Below, in pieces: positions 8,411 to 16,233 of a stretch of 47,487 nt of DNA. The stretch comes from Bacteroidales bacterium. Its GTDB lineage: Bacteria > Bacteroidota > Bacteroidia > Bacteroidales > UBA932. Every line of letters begins with the position of its first letter. Position 1 is the first letter of the stretch. The DNA is taken from NCBI GenBank assembly GCA_016293535.1, contig JAEDEB010000012.1, positions 1 through 47,487 on the forward strand, read 5' to 3'. The position numbers and the translations under genes were made by a program. The notes beneath the pieces are model-generated. The model was given only the letters and a program-made list of their open reading frames with translations, had not been told where the DNA came from and searched no databases.

Positions 8411-9928
8411 ATGATGGAACAGACATTCAACGAGCAGGAAACGCTGCGCAGAGAAGCTCTGGGCAAGCTCAGGGAACTCGGAATTGAGCCATATCCGGCA
8501 CCCCTCTACCCGGTAAATGCCACCGCCTCGGGCATCAAGGCGGAATTCGACCCGGAGAAGGGAAACCTCACCGACCTCTGCATCGCAGGAAGGCTGATGA
8601 GCCGCCGCATCATGGGCGCCGCTTCATTCGCTGAATTGCAGGATGAGACGGGCAGAATACAGATATACGTAAACAGGGACGAAATCTGTCCGGGCGAGGA
8701 CAAGACCCTGTACAACACCGTCTTCAAGAAACTCCTCGACATAGGTGACATCATCGGTGTCAAGGGTTTCGCCTTCATCACAAAGACAGGCCAGCTCTCC
8801 GTTCACGTCAAGGAGCTCACCCTGCTGAGCAAGTCACTCAGAGTGCTCCCTATAGTCAAGGAGCAGGACGGCAAGGTCTTCGACGCCTTCTCCGATCCGG
8901 AGCTGAGATACCGCCAGCGTTACGTCGACCTCATCGTCAACCCGCAGGTCAAGGAGACCTTCGTGAAGAGGGCGAAGATCATCGCCACCATGCGCGAATA
9001 CTTCAACGCGGCCGGCTGCCTCGAGGTGGAGACCCCTATACTCCAGAGCATCCCTGGCGGAGCCGCCGCGCGTCCTTTCATCACCCACCACAACGCCCTC
9101 GACATCGACCTCTATATGAGAATCGCCAACGAGCTCTATCTCAAGAGGCTCATCGTGGGAGGCTTCTCGGGCGTGTATGAGTTTGCGAAGGACTTCAGGA
9201 ACGAAGGAATGGACAAGACCCACAATCCCGAGTTCACCTGCATGGAAATCTACGTGGCCTACAAGGACTACATCTGGATGATGGAATTCGTGGAGAAGAT
9301 GCTCGCGAAGATAGCCCTCGAGGTAAACGGAACCACCAAGGTCAAGATAGGCGAGCACGAGGTCGACTTCGGAGGAACGTTCCGTCGCCTGCCTATACTC
9401 GAGGCGATAAAGGAATACGCCGGAGTGGATGTGAGCGGTATGGATGAAGACGAGCTCCGCAAGACCTGCAAGGAGCTCCATGTGGAAGTCGACGAGTCCT
9501 TCGGAAAGGGCAAGCTCATCGACGCCATCTTCGGTGAATATGCAGAGGACAAGCTGATACAGCCTACCTTCATCACCGACTACCCTGTCGAGATGTCCCC
9601 TCTTACCAAGCGTCACCGCAGCAACCCTGCCCTCACCGAGCGATTCGAGCTCTTCGTATGCGGCAAGGAACTCGCGAACGCCTATTCGGAGCTCAACGAC
9701 CCTATCGACCAGTTCGAAAGGTTCCAGGAGCAGGCGCGCCTCAAGAGCAAGGGTGACGACGAGGCCATGTTCATAGATATGGATTTCGTACGGGCTCTGG
9801 AATACGGCATGCCGCCGACATCCGGTCTCGGAATGGGAATCGACCGCCTTACAATGTTCATGACCGGTCAGACCACCATCCAGGACGTGCTCTTCTTCCC
9901 TCAGATGAGACCGAAGCCTGTGGATTAG
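8411..9928 (+). CDS. lysS: Lysyl-tRNA synthetase, class II
   Basis: This enzyme charges tRNA-Lys with lysine in the cytosol. The 505-residue product begins with an OB-fold anticodon-binding domain (LTDLCIAGRLMSRR, FAELQDETGRIQIY). The class II catalytic core follows: motif 1 around FFNAAGCLEVETPILQS (read here as YFNAAGCLEVETPILQ), motif 2 FRNEGMDKTHNPEFTCME, and motif 3 GLGMGIDRLTM. The start is placed at ATG 8411 (MMEQTFNEQE), just after the promoter box; the open frame continues upstream to 6995 but there overlaps recJ antisense and has no coding character. The stop is 18 nt from the convergent asnA stop. Confidence 0.95.
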   Translation: MMEQTFNEQETLRREALGKLRELGIEPYPAPLYPVNATASGIKAEFDPEKGNLTDLCIAGRLMSRRIMGAASFAELQDETGRIQIYVNRDEICPGEDKTLYNTVFKKLLDIGDIIGVKGFAFITKTGQLSVHVKELTLLSKSLRVLPIVKEQDGKVFDAFSDPELRYRQRYVDLIVNPQVKETFVKRAKIIATMREYFNAAGCLEVETPILQSIPGGAAARPFITHHNALDIDLYMRIANELYLKRLIVGGFSGVYEFAKDFRNEGMDKTHNPEFTCMEIYVAYKDYIWMMEFVEKMLAKIALEVNGTTKVKIGEHEVDFGGTFRRLPILEAIKEYAGVDVSGMDEDELRKTCKELHVEVDESFGKGKLIDAIFGEYAEDKLIQPTFITDYPVEMSPLTKRHRSNPALTERFELFVCGKELANAYSELNDPIDQFERFQEQARLKSKGDDEAMFIDMDFVRALEYGMPPTSGLGMGIDRLTMFMTGQTTIQDVLFFPQMRPKPVD

Positions 9929-9946
9929 TTTTCGCGAAGACCCGTT

Positions 9947-10984
9947 CTAGGCGAGGATTATTCCGTTTTCGGCGCAGACGGCACGGTCCTCCTCGGACCA
10001 GAGACTGGACTGGATTTCGCCGATATGCGCCTTCCTCAGAAGATACATACAGAGTCGGGACTGCCCTATGCCACCACCGATGGTGTAGGGCAGTTCTCCG
10101 TCCAGAAGCCTCTTGTGGAACATCAGGTCCGCCTTGTACTCCTGCCCGCGGATGCGCAGCTGACGGAGCAGGGCCTGCTCATCCACGCGTATGCCCATCG
10201 AGGAGACCTCGAAGGCATTGTCCAGAATATTGTTCCAGAGCAGAAGGTCACCGTTGAGACCGAGGAATCCGTCCTCGTTGGGAGTGCTCCAGTCATCATA
10301 GTCGGCAGCCCTGCCGTCGTGAGGGATGCCGTCGGAAAGGGGAGCGCCTATGCCTATGACGAAGACTGCCCCGTGCTTGCGCACTATCTCCCTTTCCCTC
10401 TCCTTGGGACTCAGCGACGGGTACATCTGCAGAAGTTCCTCCGCGTGGATGAAGAAAAGCTCCTCCGGAAGTTCCGGAACCACCTGCGGGAACTCTATGA
10501 AAAGTTTGTTCTCAGTAACCTTTATCGCCTCATATATGCGGCGCACCGTCTTCTTCAGGAAGGCGAGATTGCGCTGCTCCCGGGTGATGACCTTCTCCCA
10601 GTCCCACTGGTCCACATATATGGAGTGGATATTGTCCAGGTCCTCGTCCGGGCGAAGGGCATTCATATCCGTATATATGCCCATACCGGGCTGCACTCCC
10701 ATATCGGCGAGCTTGAGCCTCTTCCACTTCGCGAGGGAATGGACCACCTCCGCCTTGCGCTCGTCCAGACCCTTCACGGGAAAGCGTACCGGGCGCTCGA
10801 CGCTGTTGAGGTCATCGTTGATGCCTGTGCCTGAGAGCACGACCATGGGCGCAGTCACCCTCAGAAGGGAGAGCTGTGCCGAAAGATTGTCCTGGAACAT
10901 GTCCTTTACGGCCTTCACGGCCTTCTCTGTGTTCTGAGCTGTTCCAAGTATGTTTCTGTAAGCTTTGGGGATGTAAACTGACAT
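9947..10984 (-). CDS. asnA: Aspartate--ammonia ligase (asparagine synthetase A)
   Basis: AsnA makes asparagine from aspartate, ammonia and ATP. It is structurally related to class II aspartyl-tRNA synthetases. The 345-residue sequence shows the AsnA hallmarks: VTAPMVVLSGTGINDDLN, VERPVRFPVKG, the HSLAKWKRLKL stretch, DQWDWEK and the C-terminal GGGIGQSRLCMYLL. The length is typical. Its start is 4 nt from the stop of the HAD hydrolase gene, so the two are translated from one transcript, possibly continuing from wzc. Confidence 0.95.
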   Translation of the reverse strand: MSVYIPKAYRNILGTAQNTEKAVKAVKDMFQDNLSAQLSLLRVTAPMVVLSGTGINDDLNSVERPVRFPVKGLDERKAEVVHSLAKWKRLKLADMGVQPGMGIYTDMNALRPDEDLDNIHSIYVDQWDWEKVITREQRNLAFLKKTVRRIYEAIKVTENKLFIEFPQVVPELPEELFFIHAEELLQMYPSLSPKEREREIVRKHGAVFVIGIGAPLSDGIPHDGRAADYDDWSTPNEDGFLGLNGDLLLWNNILDNAFEVSSMGIRVDEQALLRQLRIRGQEYKADLMFHKRLLDGELPYTIGGGIGQSRLCMYLLRKAHIGEIQSSLWSEEDRAVCAENGIILA

Positions 10985-10988
10985 AATT

Positions 10989-11540
10989 CTACCAATGATG
11001 AGAACCGCGTCTGCGGCTTACTGACGAACGGGAGCTGCGGGATGAGTGGCGTCCGCGGGAGGAGTGGCGTCCGCTGCGGGAAGGGTGGCGTCCGCGCAGG
11101 GCATCGAGGAACCTGGCCCAGAAGCCTTCCTCCACCGCTCCGTCATCCTCGAAGATATCCTCTCCGGAAGATGCCTTCTCCAGCATGTCACCGAAATTCA
11201 GACCTCTTGAAATCATCTCATAGATGACAGGCCACTCCGGAAGCCCGCCTACGTTGCGGTCGTCGATGAAAAGGTCGCAGCGGAGCTTGCGGGCCACGCT
11301 GCAGTCTTCCCAGTTCGCGCCGGGCATATCCGTATTGACTGCATAGAACTCAAGTCCGCGGGCGCGGCAGAACTCCACGGCCTCATCCAGAAGGCGGCCC
11401 TCACGGGCAGTCCACAGAATGAGCTTGTGCCTGTCCTCCTGAAGCCTCTTCAGGGTCTCTATCGCAAAAGGAAGCTCTTTCCCTATCTCAGGGTAACGGT
11501 GCTCCACTATCGTTCCGTCAAAATCTACTGCTATAATCAT
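10989..11540 (-). CDS. Small HAD-superfamily hydrolase with Arg/Ser/His repeat tail
   Basis: Residues 1 to about 125 form a compact HAD phosphatase. Motif I is DFDGTIV (residues 6-12), a motif II-like LWTAR segment follows, and the late DLFIDDRN matches the motif IV acidic pair. It resembles the small, capless Bacteroides HAD hydrolases; the substrate is unknown. From about residue 150 the protein turns into a basic low-complexity tail built from units like RGRHSSR, encoded by imperfect 18-21 bp repeats of GAGTGGCGTCCGC near 11044-11100. The tail is outside the HAD fold and looks like a repeat expansion; it could bind nucleic acid or polyanions, but nothing shows that. asnA follows 4 nt downstream. 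Confidence 0.8.
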   Translation of the reverse strand: MIIAVDFDGTIVEHRYPEIGKELPFAIETLKRLQEDRHKLILWTAREGRLLDEAVEFCRARGLEFYAVNTDMPGANWEDCSVARKLRCDLFIDDRNVGGLPEWPVIYEMISRGLNFGDMLEKASSGEDIFEDDGAVEEGFWARFLDALRGRHPSRSGRHSSRGRHSSRSSRSSVSRRRGSHHW

Positions 11541-11595
11541 TCTTCAATTTTTCCTATTGCCAGTCTGATAGCTGTTGCAGCGCTGTCGGATGCCG

Positions 11596-14079
11596 TCAGG
11601 CCTGCTGCCCGCTGTCCTTATCCTCGCCGTAACCGTAGCCGTAGCCATAGCCGTAACCGTAGCCATAGCCATAACCATAGCCGTAACCATAGTTGTAGCC
11701 GTAGCGGCGGCGAACCTCGGATCCGTTGAGGACTATGCCCATATTGTTGAACTTGCCCTCCTGATAGGTCTTCTCCACGAGCTCCAGCATTCTCCTGTCA
11801 ATGACGCCCGAACGCACCACGAAGAGTGTCGTATCGACTACGCGATTGATAATCAGCGGATCGGCCACCACGTCCATAGGCACATTGTCAATCAGGATAT
11901 AATCGTACATCGAACGCAACTGGTCGATGAGGGTGTCAAGCCTGTCGCGGCGCAACAGTTCCACCGGATTCGGCGGCACCATGCCCGCAGGTATGATATC
12001 CACTCCCTGAATTACCTCCTTGTGGAGTATCTCCTCGAGCGGAAGGGAATAGTCATAGAGGTAGTTGGAAGCGCCACGGGTCTTGTGTGCTATGGAGAAA
12101 TAGCGGGAAACCGTACGCTTGCGAAGGTCCAGGTCCACGATGACCACCGACTTCCTGTTGTCGGCAAAGCAGGCGGCAAGGTTCATCAGCACGAAGGACT
12201 TGCCGGCGCCTGTGGTAAAGGATGAAACGGTGATGACCTGAGACTGTCTGTCTCTGTCGCGCATGAAGTCCACATTGGTAGAGAGTATGCGCATAGACTC
12301 GGTGAGCAAGCCCTTGGACTTCCCGTCATAGAGTATCTTTACTTCAGCGGGAAGTTTCTTTCCTTTTCGTGCGGCATCGCGACGGTTCTTGCGCCTTGTC
12401 TTTCTGTCAGGCTTCACGAGAGGTATCTCACCCACGAAAGGAGTCGCTGTCGCCTCCTCAATCTCCTTCCTCGTGCGCACCTTCGTATCGAGGAAAAGAC
12501 GGAGGATGAGCAGCAGGGCCGGGATGGCAAAGCCTACGAGTATGCCGAGAATCAAGGTCTTGTACTTGCTCGGGGCAATATGAGCCTCAGGGCCGTCAGC
12601 CTCGTCGATCACGCGGGCGTTGTTGTCCACCATGGCCTGGGTAAGGGCATTCTCCTCGCGACGGTTCAGCAGGAACATATAGAGGGTCTCCTTGATTTTC
12701 TGCTGGCGTTCGATGCTGACCATCTCGCGCGCCGTCGAAGGCATCTGGATGAACTTGCTGCGGGCTTCCATCTCCTTCTTCTCCGCATCCTGCTTCTTGA
12801 CCTCTATGCTCATTATGAGATTGTCCACGGAACGGAGTATGCTCTGGCGCATAGATGTGAGGGAGGTATTGAGTCCCTGAACCACAGGGCTTTCCTCACT
12901 GCTGTCGGCGAGCAGGCGGTCCCTGTTCATCTTGGTGAGGTTGTACTGGGAGATCTGACCCTCGATACGCATGTCCTCGAGACCTATGTTGCTCGGAATC
13001 ATATCATTCGCCTTGGTCGGGTCATTGAGATATTCCTTAATGTACCTTGCAAGCCTCAGGCGGGTCTCCAGTTCGGCAATGACAGCGGTGGAAGCCTGGG
13101 TCTCGGCAAGATAGCGTCCCGCAGCCTCATCGGCGCTCATCATCACGTTCTTTGTCTTGAATGCGTCAAGTTCGCGCTCCACATCACGCAGTTCCTCCTC
13201 TATGACGGTGATTCTCTCCGCAAGGAACTCCGCCGTGTTGACGGCCACCTGGTTCTTGTCCGCAATCGCCTCCTCGTTGTAGACCACGAACAGCATGTTG
13301 AGGACATCGATGGCCCTGTCCCTTGAAGAATCCTGGAGGGAGAACTTCAAGATTGCCGCCTCATCCTCGGCCTGCCTTATCTGGAGGCGGGAGAGCAGCC
13401 CTGACGCGGTCTGCTGAGGCGTAGACTTGCTGACCGTCACGCTGCGGCCGTACCAGGACGGTCCGTAGAGAGAGGTAGGCTCGAAGCGCAGAGGACCGAA
13501 AGCGGTCTGGATGGATTCTCCAAGTTTCACGGTCTTCTCGGCATCCCCGGTCCCGAGCAAAATGCTGTCCTCAGAATAAGGAGTAACCACCAGGGGAGCC
13601 ACTGACCTGTTCGCCACCGAATCCGGATAAATCACCCTCACAGGCGTCCCTGTGGCATACAGTTCTATCTTGCGCAGCTTCACCGGCACCTTGTAGCTCA
13701 CGTCCGCATTGAGTCTTCTGACCACCTCGGTCATCAGTTTCTTGGACTTGAACTCTAGTATCTCGTTGGAAACGCTGGTGCGGTTGATGAGGTTGTTGTA
13801 GGTATCGAGACGCGCCGCGGACTTGTTGGTGGACGGGTCCTTGATGATTATGGTCGCGTCAGCCCTGTAAACGAAGGTCGAGGTCGCATACTTGTATGCC
13901 GCGAAACCGCCGCAAATCAGTATGCACAGCACGAACCAGTACCAGTAGCTCAGCAGATAGAAGAACAGGTCGAGCAGATTGACCGAACCAGCATCCTGGC
14001 GCTGGGGTCTTCCCGTATTCTTGTTGGTATATCCGGACATAGGCGTGGATGCAGATTGTGGGTTATTTTCCTGCGACAA
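11596..14079 (-). CDS. Wzc-like polysaccharide co-polymerase / tyrosine autokinase
   Basis: This inner-membrane protein controls chain length and export of surface polysaccharide. The 827 residues hold a Wzz domain with a first membrane segment near residues 33-55 and a long coiled periplasmic part. A second membrane segment (GILVGFAIPALLLIL) lies near residue 515, followed by a cytosolic BY-kinase with Walker A TTGAGKS, Walker A' VVIVDLDLRK and Walker B ILIDNVPMD. The C-terminus is a Tyr-Gly tail with 13 tyrosines alternating mostly with glycine, the autophosphorylation cluster of the family taken to an extreme. The N-terminus overlaps the wza stop by 17 bp, so translation is probably coupled. 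The kinase is normally countered by a phosphatase, and none is seen nearby. Confidence 0.92.
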   Translation of the reverse strand: MSQENNPQSASTPMSGYTNKNTGRPQRQDAGSVNLLDLFFYLLSYWYWFVLCILICGGFAAYKYATSTFVYRADATIIIKDPSTNKSAARLDTYNNLINRTSVSNEILEFKSKKLMTEVVRRLNADVSYKVPVKLRKIELYATGTPVRVIYPDSVANRSVAPLVVTPYSEDSILLGTGDAEKTVKLGESIQTAFGPLRFEPTSLYGPSWYGRSVTVSKSTPQQTASGLLSRLQIRQAEDEAAILKFSLQDSSRDRAIDVLNMLFVVYNEEAIADKNQVAVNTAEFLAERITVIEEELRDVERELDAFKTKNVMMSADEAAGRYLAETQASTAVIAELETRLRLARYIKEYLNDPTKANDMIPSNIGLEDMRIEGQISQYNLTKMNRDRLLADSSEESPVVQGLNTSLTSMRQSILRSVDNLIMSIEVKKQDAEKKEMEARSKFIQMPSTAREMVSIERQQKIKETLYMFLLNRREENALTQAMVDNNARVIDEADGPEAHIAPSKYKTLILGILVGFAIPALLLILRLFLDTKVRTRKEIEEATATPFVGEIPLVKPDRKTRRKNRRDAARKGKKLPAEVKILYDGKSKGLLTESMRILSTNVDFMRDRDRQSQVITVSSFTTGAGKSFVLMNLAACFADNRKSVVIVDLDLRKRTVSRYFSIAHKTRGASNYLYDYSLPLEEILHKEVIQGVDIIPAGMVPPNPVELLRRDRLDTLIDQLRSMYDYILIDNVPMDVVADPLIINRVVDTTLFVVRSGVIDRRMLELVEKTYQEGKFNNMGIVLNGSEVRRRYGYNYGYGYGYGYGYGYGYGYGYGYGEDKDSGQQA

Positions 14080-14884
14080 TGCTTATCCAGTAAGCGATGG
14101 ACCCGATGGCCGAAAGGACTGACACTGCGGTCGTTCCTATCTGCCAGCCGAGCTGGGCGTTCGCATCCATCTTGGACTTGCGCGGCTTCACGTACACGAT
14201 GTCATCCTGCTGGAGCCAGAAACCCGGCGAATCGAAACAGGACTTGGACAGAAGGTCCATATTGTACACCTGCCTCTCCTTGCCCTCGGTCCTTATCACC
14301 CAGACGTCGTCGTAACGGGCTGCCGTGGTGAGGTCGCCCGCCATCGCTATGGCCTGGAAGATGGACACCTTGCCTTCCTTGACTACGTAGTTACCCTTGG
14401 AACTGACTTCCCCGAGCATCGTTATCTGGAAATTGGTGAATTCTGCCGTGACGATAGGGTCGGTGATGTACCTCTTCTCCACTATCCTCGAAGCGATTTC
14501 GTCCTTGAGCTGGTCAATAGTCAGGCCCTCCGCAGGGATGGACCCGAGAACGGGAAAGAGTATCTCGCCGTTCTTGTCGACCAGGTATTCCACGCCCTTC
14601 GCATCCGGGGCGAGGGAAATCCCGGCGGTGGAGACTGTCCCGGTCGTTATGTCGACGTTGGACGCCCCGTCCGCAAGGTTGAACGGCGCGGCGAGGACGG
14701 GGTTGGTGCATCCGACGTGGATGCGTATCCTGTCGTTCTTCCTGATCTTCACGTCAGGGGCTTCGGTGACATCGTATGTCGTAAGCGTTTCAAGGTCCTG
14801 GAGATAAGTCATCCTTTTCCAGGAACAAGAGTTCAAGGAAAGAAGAATGCACACAAGGACTGAAACGGCGGCTAATTTTCTCAT
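14063..14884 (-). CDS. Wza-like polysaccharide export lipoprotein
   Basis: This is an outer-membrane polysaccharide export protein. From the ATG at 14884 the product starts with a lipoprotein signal, MRKLAAVSVLVCILLSLNSC, with the lipobox LNSC. A Poly_export domain follows (KIRKNDRIRIHVG, LVDKNGEILFPVLGSI, GLTIDQLKDEIASRI) and then an SLBB domain (ITMLGEVSSKGNYVV, ISIFQAIAMAGDLT-like). The C-terminus ends in a hydrophobic helix. At 273 residues it is shorter than E. coli Wza but normal for Bacteroidota. I rejected the longer in-frame start at 14947 because it would bury the signal peptide. wzc overlaps its 3' end. Confidence 0.9.
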   Translation of the reverse strand: MRKLAAVSVLVCILLSLNSCSWKRMTYLQDLETLTTYDVTEAPDVKIRKNDRIRIHVGCTNPVLAAPFNLADGASNVDITTGTVSTAGISLAPDAKGVEYLVDKNGEILFPVLGSIPAEGLTIDQLKDEIASRIVEKRYITDPIVTAEFTNFQITMLGEVSSKGNYVVKEGKVSIFQAIAMAGDLTTAARYDDVWVIRTEGKERQVYNMDLLSKSCFDSPGFWLQQDDIVYVKPRKSKMDANAQLGWQIGTTAVSVLSAIGSIAYWISIVAGK

Positions 14885-14924
14885 AAATTCAAAGTTTGTC
14901 AGGTCAAATCTCCGTTCCAATCTG

Positions 14925-14932
14925 CAAATATA
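14925..14932 (-). promoter_or_regulatory. -7 promoter box upstream of wza-wzc
   Basis: The minus strand reads TATATTTG, matching TAnnTTTG, 40 nt upstream of the lipoprotein start. No convincing TTTG -33 box is visible. It suggests that wza-wzc can be transcribed separately from the glycosyltransferase genes. Confidence 0.5.
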
Positions 14933-14951
14933 GGAACAGTTCGGCACAATT

Positions 14952-14967
14952 ACTCAATTAATTGAGT
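14952..14967. promoter_or_regulatory. 16-bp perfect palindrome upstream of the wza promoter
   Basis: ACTCAATTAATTGAGT is a perfect 16-bp palindrome between the NTP_transf_5 stop (15010) and the wza -7 box (14925-14932). It has no loop and no T-run on the minus strand, so it fits an operator for a dimeric repressor or activator better than a terminator. The regulator is unknown. Confidence 0.4.
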
Positions 14968-15009
14968 TTCATTTTTATCAAAGCCCCTGCGGCGGCACTG
15001 CCGATGTCG

Positions 15010-16233
15010 TCACAGATGAAGAAGACGAAAGATGCGGCCGCAGATCAGGGAGAGCCAGCGGGACAGGAATTTGACGGGCGCATACCGCAGGAAAAGGGAC
15101 GCGCGCTTCATAAATCCGGAAAAGCGGTTTTCCTTGTCCAGGCCCATGTTCCCGTCCTCCAGAATCAGCTCCGCCAGACGCTGCGCATCCCGCAGTTCGC
15201 ACCTTCTCCTCCAGCTCTGCAGTTCCCTGCCGCGTGGCTCAGCCAAATCGAAGCCGCAGCCGTTGCAGGCGGATGCGGCCAGGTCAGCGTTGCAGGCTGA
15301 TGCAGCCGGGTCGGCCGAACCGTTGAGAGGGACGGGCGCATCAAGTCCCAGATGTTCTATCGCGCGGGCAAGCAGGCGGCTCCATCGGCTCCTGCTTGCA
15401 TTATGGGACTGACCCGCCGTAACGCCGGCCGAGCTGGCAGCCGGAGGGCAGTGCGAGGCGGCGGTGCTGGCAGCCGACGGGCACTGCGCTGCAGTGGTGC
15501 GGTTGGCGACGGCGTGGCGGAGGATCGCGACGTCGCAGACCTGTTTAAGGCCGACGCCCATCACCATCGCGTGCTTGAGGACGTGGTCCTCCAACATAAG
15601 GAGCATCTGTTCGGGCGTATCCTGCGGCATTCCCTTTCGATGGTGCTCCACAACCATTCCAGAGAGGGTATAGGACACATCCCCGTCGCTGTCCCATTTG
15701 AGTTCGAGACCGTTCTCCTGCGCCACGCGGCACGCCTTTCTGAAATCCTCCCTCCTTGGGAAATACCAGTCTATGTCCCCACAGCTCCTGTGCTCAGGAA
15801 CAGGATAGTAGGCTGCAACGCTGTGGCCCTTCTGAAGCACCGCCTCCAGTCCCCTCTTCTCCCAGGCGCGACGCTGAAGATCTATCACCGAGGCCATCCT
15901 TTCATAGCCCCTCTCGTTCTCCAGCACCTCCGTCGCCCACCGGGCCGCCAACTCCACCGGCATCATATCGACAGCAGCCGATGTTGCCAACGTGCCCGGA
16001 GCCGCCGTCACAGACGTTGCCATCGTACCAGGCATCACATCCGAAGTATCCGAAGCGGACGGGAAAGGGGTACATAAGCCGTCATAGACCAGGGCGAGAA
16101 CCCCCTGGCGTTGCGCCAGACAATGGAGTTCCTCCCACTGCGCCTCACTCATTTCCATAAACCTCTCCGGCGCCCGACCCCAGAGGCCGCAAGCCAGAAG
16201 GCGCAGAAAAACTATCTGTACAGATTCATGCAC
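15010..16233 (-). CDS. NTP_transf_5-like nucleotidyltransferase family protein with repeat insertions
   Basis: The protein resembles the putative nucleotidyltransferases (NTP_transf_5 family) often found in Bacteroidota surface-polysaccharide loci. Visible features are the N-terminal LACGLWGR, the helical LAQRQGVLALVYDGL segment, KGHSVAAYYP near residue 135 and the GDIDW metal-binding motif at residues 152-156. A later HxxxK segment (VVEHHRKG) and MLLMLEDHVLKHAMVMGVGLKQVCDVA follow. The true role is unknown. Three separate low-complexity stretches break the fold (residues about 60-88, about 275-300 and about 305-330), each made by an in-frame 33-bp or 27-bp tandem duplication. The 5' end overlaps the upstream GT4 gene by 22 bp. 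Confidence 0.75.
   Translation of the reverse strand: MHESVQIVFLRLLACGLWGRAPERFMEMSEAQWEELHCLAQRQGVLALVYDGLCTPFPSASDTSDVMPGTMATSVTAAPGTLATSAAVDMMPVELAARWATEVLENERGYERMASVIDLQRRAWEKRGLEAVLQKGHSVAAYYPVPEHRSCGDIDWYFPRREDFRKACRVAQENGLELKWDSDGDVSYTLSGMVVEHHRKGMPQDTPEQMLLMLEDHVLKHAMVMGVGLKQVCDVAILRHAVANRTTAAQCPSAASTAASHCPPAASSAGVTAGQSHNASRSRWSRLLARAIEHLGLDAPVPLNGSADPAASACNADLAASACNGCGFDLAEPRGRELQSWRRRCELRDAQRLAELILEDGNMGLDKENRFSGFMKRASLFLRYAPVKFLSRWLSLICGRIFRLLHL
15261..15314. repeat. 27-bp tandem duplication inside the NTP_transf_5 gene
   Basis: Two copies, 15261-15287 and 15288-15314, differ at a few positions. On the coding strand they encode a nine-residue repeat of the form D(P/L)AASACN(A/G). 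The unit is a multiple of three, so the frame is kept. Confidence 0.8.
15433..15498. repeat. 33-bp tandem duplication inside the NTP_transf_5 gene
   Basis: Copies 15433-15465 and 15466-15498 share GCTGGCAGCCG starts and diverge slightly afterwards. They encode an 11-residue Ala/Ser/Cys/Pro-rich repeat. Confidence 0.75.
15980..16045. repeat. 33-bp tandem duplication inside the NTP_transf_5 gene
   Basis: Two diverged copies start at 15980 and 16013 with GA(T/C)GTTGCCA. They encode the 11-residue repeat seen as PGTMATS and PGTLATS near residues 68-86. Confidence 0.7.

Noticed and set aside
11575..12225. Plus-strand open frame with an Ala/Val/Ile repeat at its start
   Set aside because: It is the mirror of the wzc Tyr-Gly repeat and kinase domain; the repeat pattern is explained by the codons of the other strand.
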